Source: DASVDK01 sp036562265 [NCBI: Thermodesulfobacteriota bacterium] (lineage in GTDB: Bacteria > DASVDK01). From it: DNA of 6,414 bases. Of this stretch, positions 4,627 through 6,414 are shown piece by piece (position 1 is the stretch's first letter; each line of letters starts with the position of its first letter). The notes below the pieces were generated by a model that worked only from the letters and a program-made list of their open reading frames with translations, was not told the DNA's origin and made no database searches. Location: contig DATCKS010000249.1 in assembly GCA_036562265.1 (NCBI GenBank), positions 1 to 6,414 on the forward strand, given 5' to 3'. Made by a program: the position numbers and the translations under genes.

Positions 4627-5149
4627 GGCGGCTGGGCCGCCGCCGTCCAACTCGGTTCGAACCGAGTTCGCTGCCAGCCGGCGCCCCGGCGAGCCGTGAC
4701 GTAGACCGCCGCCGGCTCCCGCACCTGTGACTCGCCCCAAGGGCCGAACACCTGCTCGGCCTCGTACCGGTTGTGCGCCCGGCAGCGCAGCTCGATGTTC
4801 GCCACCGTTGCCGCGCCGCCTTCGGCCCCGCCGGCGAGGTGCTCGAGGAGGACGGGAACCACCGCGCCGCCCGGGCGGCCTCGATGCGGCTGTAGGCGGC
4901 GTGCTCGGCGAGGTGGAGGGCCTGGGTGCAGTAGGCGAAGAGCGGCGGGTAGCCCTCGGCGAGGTAGAGGCGGCGGGTGTCGAGTTCCGCGAGGCGCGCG
5001 ATCAACGCAACGGTCGCCTCGCGCTCGCGCGCAGCGAGCCGGGCGGCCTGCGCGAGGAGTTCGGCATCCGAGAGCTGAAGCGGGAGCAGGAAGGCTGGTC
5101 GGCGGAGCCATGCTCCACTTCTATCACGCGGGTTCGGCAGGCTCTCCAC
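4623..5149 (-). pseudogene. HNH endonuclease remnant with internal deletion and frameshift
   Basis: Reading leftward from GTG 5149, one frame gives the typical N-terminus of a common HNH nuclease family: PLQLSDAELLAQAARLAARE, REATVALIARLAELDTRRLY, LAEGYPPLFAYCTQALHL, RIEAARAARWFP. At about 4853-4856 it shifts. The next frame continues with VLLEHLAGGA and then jumps directly to EGGAATVANIELRCRAHN, RYEAEQVFGP, the family's extreme C-terminal HNH end. Full-length members have a large middle, I recall about 250 residues, including the WxRDGxxCxxC and FHH parts of the nuclease site; it is absent here. The junction is near 4824-4829, within GGCGGG/GGCGGC, which suggests deletion at a short shared sequence. 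The shift fits loss of one G in CCGGTCC. The last residues before TAA (4623-4625) come from the repeat copy. It is inactive as a nuclease. Confidence 0.85.
4627..4668 (+). repeat. Structured repeat, copy 2 (hairpin plus 20-bp palindrome)
   Basis: Matches 1585-1626 at 40 of 42 positions in the same orientation. The hairpin here is GGCGGC-TGG-GCCGCC (4627-4641), a perfect 6-bp stem, followed by the 20-bp palindrome AACTCGGTTCGAACCGAGTT (4649-4668). It lies at the 3' end of the minus-strand HNH remnant and supplies its last codons. Confidence 0.82.
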
Positions 5150-5239
5150 GCGCCCCTGTGCGACGCGTGCCGCCCCGACCGGCTGGTGCGCCTCCGGTCG
5201 CCGAAACGGCGCCTGGCGGCCCGTTCCTGGACCGCCGCC

Positions 5240-6414
5240 TTACGCCCGTGCCGCCGCCGGCGCGCCGGCCGGCGTGCGCTCGCCCGGCTCGGCCCGCCCC
5301 GTCGGCAACCCCGTGGCCGCGCTCGGCACGAGGAGCGCCATGACCGCCGCGGCCATGGCGAGGAGCGCGGCCGAGAGCCAGGTGAACGTGTAGGTGCCGA
5401 AGAGGTCGTACGTGAAGCCGCCGAGCGCGGCGCCGAGCGCGGCGCCGATCTGGTGCGAGAGCGAGATGACGCCGAAGATCGCCCCCACCGACCGGCGGCC
5501 GAAGAGGTTCGCCGTCATGGCGGCGGTCGGCGGAACGGTGGCGATGTAGTTGAGCCCGAAGAGGACGGCCCAGGCGTCGAGGACCGCGATGTTCGGGATC
5601 CAGAGGAGGATGAGGAGCGCGAGCCCCCGGAAGAAGTAGAAGAACGCCAGCGGGCGCTTGTGCCCGAGCCGGTCGCAGAACCAGCCCGACAGCATGGTCC
5701 CCACGATGTTCATGCCGCCCATGAGGAAGAGCGCCAGCTCCGTCTGGGCCTCCGTGAAGCCCTGCCGCGTGGCATGCGGGAAGAGGTGCGTGCCGACGAC
5801 GCCGAAGCTCGTGTAGCCGCAGATGAAGAACGACCCGGCGAGGAGCCAGAACCCGGAGGTCCGCATCGCCGCGCCGACCGGCGTCACGCGCGCGTCGGCG
5901 GCCGCGGCGGCCGCCGACCTCGGCGCGCCGTCGTCCCCGTGGGGCCGAAGGCCGACGTCGGACGGATCGCTGCGGATCAGCCAGGCGGCGAGCGGCAGCA
6001 CCACCGCGAGCATGGCGAGCCCCATGATCAGGTTCGCGGTGCGCCAGTCGGCCAGCCGCGTGAGCGTTCCGGCGATGGGGTACGCGAGCGAGATGCCGGC
6101 CGCCGCACCGGCGCCGGCGATGGAGACGACGAGCGCGCGCCGGTCGGTGAACCAGCGGGCCGCGATGGTGGTCCCGACGGTGATCGAGGCCGCGCCGGCG
6201 CCGGTCCCGACGAGCCCCACCGCCGCCGCCGTGAAGACCCAGAGGCTCGAGGTGCGGGACATGATCACCGCGCCGAGGCCGCAGAGGGCGACGGCCGCGG
6301 AGAGCACGACCCGAGGGCCGAACCGGTCGGCGTAGCGGCCGGCCACCGGCTGCGAGAGCCCGTAGGCGAGGATCGACCCCGACGTCACGTAGGACAGTGT
6401 CGCCAGGCTCCAGC
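5240..6414 (-). CDS. Major facilitator superfamily (MFS) transporter, N-terminus outside the window
   Basis: The frame runs from the right edge (WSLATLSYV...) to TAA at 5240-5242, about 390 residues. A GTG at 6386-6388 is internal, since the frame is open to the edge and a full MFS protein needs TM1 upstream. Motif A between TM2 and TM3 is present as GRYADRFGPRVV, and its second-half counterpart is GWFCDRLGHKRPL. Eleven or so hydrophobic helices follow, with a central loop after the RSDPSDVGLRPHG segment. That segment is common in MFS members near the oxalate/formate-antiporter and monocarboxylate-like branches. The tail (residues after LLVPSAATG) is Pro/Ala-rich. It is an inner-membrane secondary carrier, probably for a small organic anion or an efflux substrate; the substrate cannot be read from sequence. 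The 90 bp between it and the HNH remnant hold no gene; a small CGCCG-AAA-CGGCG stem at 5199-5211 might aid termination. Confidence 0.93.
   Translation of the reverse strand, partial: WSLATLSYVTSGSILAYGLSQPVAGRYADRFGPRVVLSAAVALCGLGAVIMSRTSSLWVFTAAAVGLVGTGAGAASITVGTTIAARWFTDRRALVVSIAGAGAAAGISLAYPIAGTLTRLADWRTANLIMGLAMLAVVLPLAAWLIRSDPSDVGLRPHGDDGAPRSAAAAAADARVTPVGAAMRTSGFWLLAGSFFICGYTSFGVVGTHLFPHATRQGFTEAQTELALFLMGGMNIVGTMLSGWFCDRLGHKRPLAFFYFFRGLALLILLWIPNIAVLDAWAVLFGLNYIATVPPTAAMTANLFGRRSVGAIFGVISLSHQIGAALGAALGGFTYDLFGTYTFTWLSAALLAMAAAVMALLVPSAATGLPTGRAEPGERTPAGAPAAARA

Noticed and set aside
5120-5240. Plus-strand segment reading LCDACRPDRLVRLRSPKRR
   Set aside because: Only one CxxC, no start or SD, and the frame continues as an antisense shadow of the MFS gene.

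Overview
This is a GC-rich bacterial window that looks like a metagenomic contig piece: both ends cut through genes. The family mix (VOC protein, STAS protein, HNH nuclease of the 'LSDAELLAQAARLAARE' type, DipZ-type tail, fatty acid desaturase) resembles uncultivated soil or subsurface lineages such as Rokubacteria/Methylomirabilota, Binatota or Deltaproteobacteria-like groups. That placement is an inference from protein style, not from a marker gene.

Left part (1-1566). A VOC/glyoxalase protein missing its N-terminus converges on a small STAS protein, with a perfect 11-bp inverted repeat between them. Divergent from the STAS gene is a small exported helical protein. After about 83 codons its sequence stops abruptly and runs into an epoxide hydrolase N-terminal fragment, which in turn runs in frame into the last ~60 residues of a DipZ-type thioredoxin-family protein. 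These are three unrelated gene pieces joined head to tail, so the segment reads as a deletion scar.

Middle (1567-4195). A 42-bp repeat with a 24-bp palindrome is followed by about 200 bp of intergenic DNA. Then comes a tightly packed plus-strand cluster: a degenerate receiver-domain protein lacking the phospho-acceptor Asp, a 62-aa unknown ORF, a membrane acyl-CoA desaturase with all three His boxes, an MqsA-like zinc-finger/helix-turn-helix regulator with no MqsR toxin beside it, and a 63-aa four-cysteine protein. The overlaps and the 1-nt gap suggest co-transcription and translational coupling from 1832 to at least 3965. The HTH protein is the obvious candidate for a local regulator.

Right part (4196-6414). 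A stretch of about 430 bp has no convincing gene and ends in the second copy of the 42-bp repeat. That copy lies in the 3' end of a minus-strand HNH endonuclease pseudogene, which has lost its middle and carries a frameshift. The window closes with a minus-strand MFS transporter whose N-terminus is off the edge.

The most notable signals are the two-copy structured repeat (two hairpins, with both substitutions compatible with folding), the set of truncated or fused genes, and the desaturase/orphan-MqsA linkage. I see no clear evidence of a complete new defence or mobile system.
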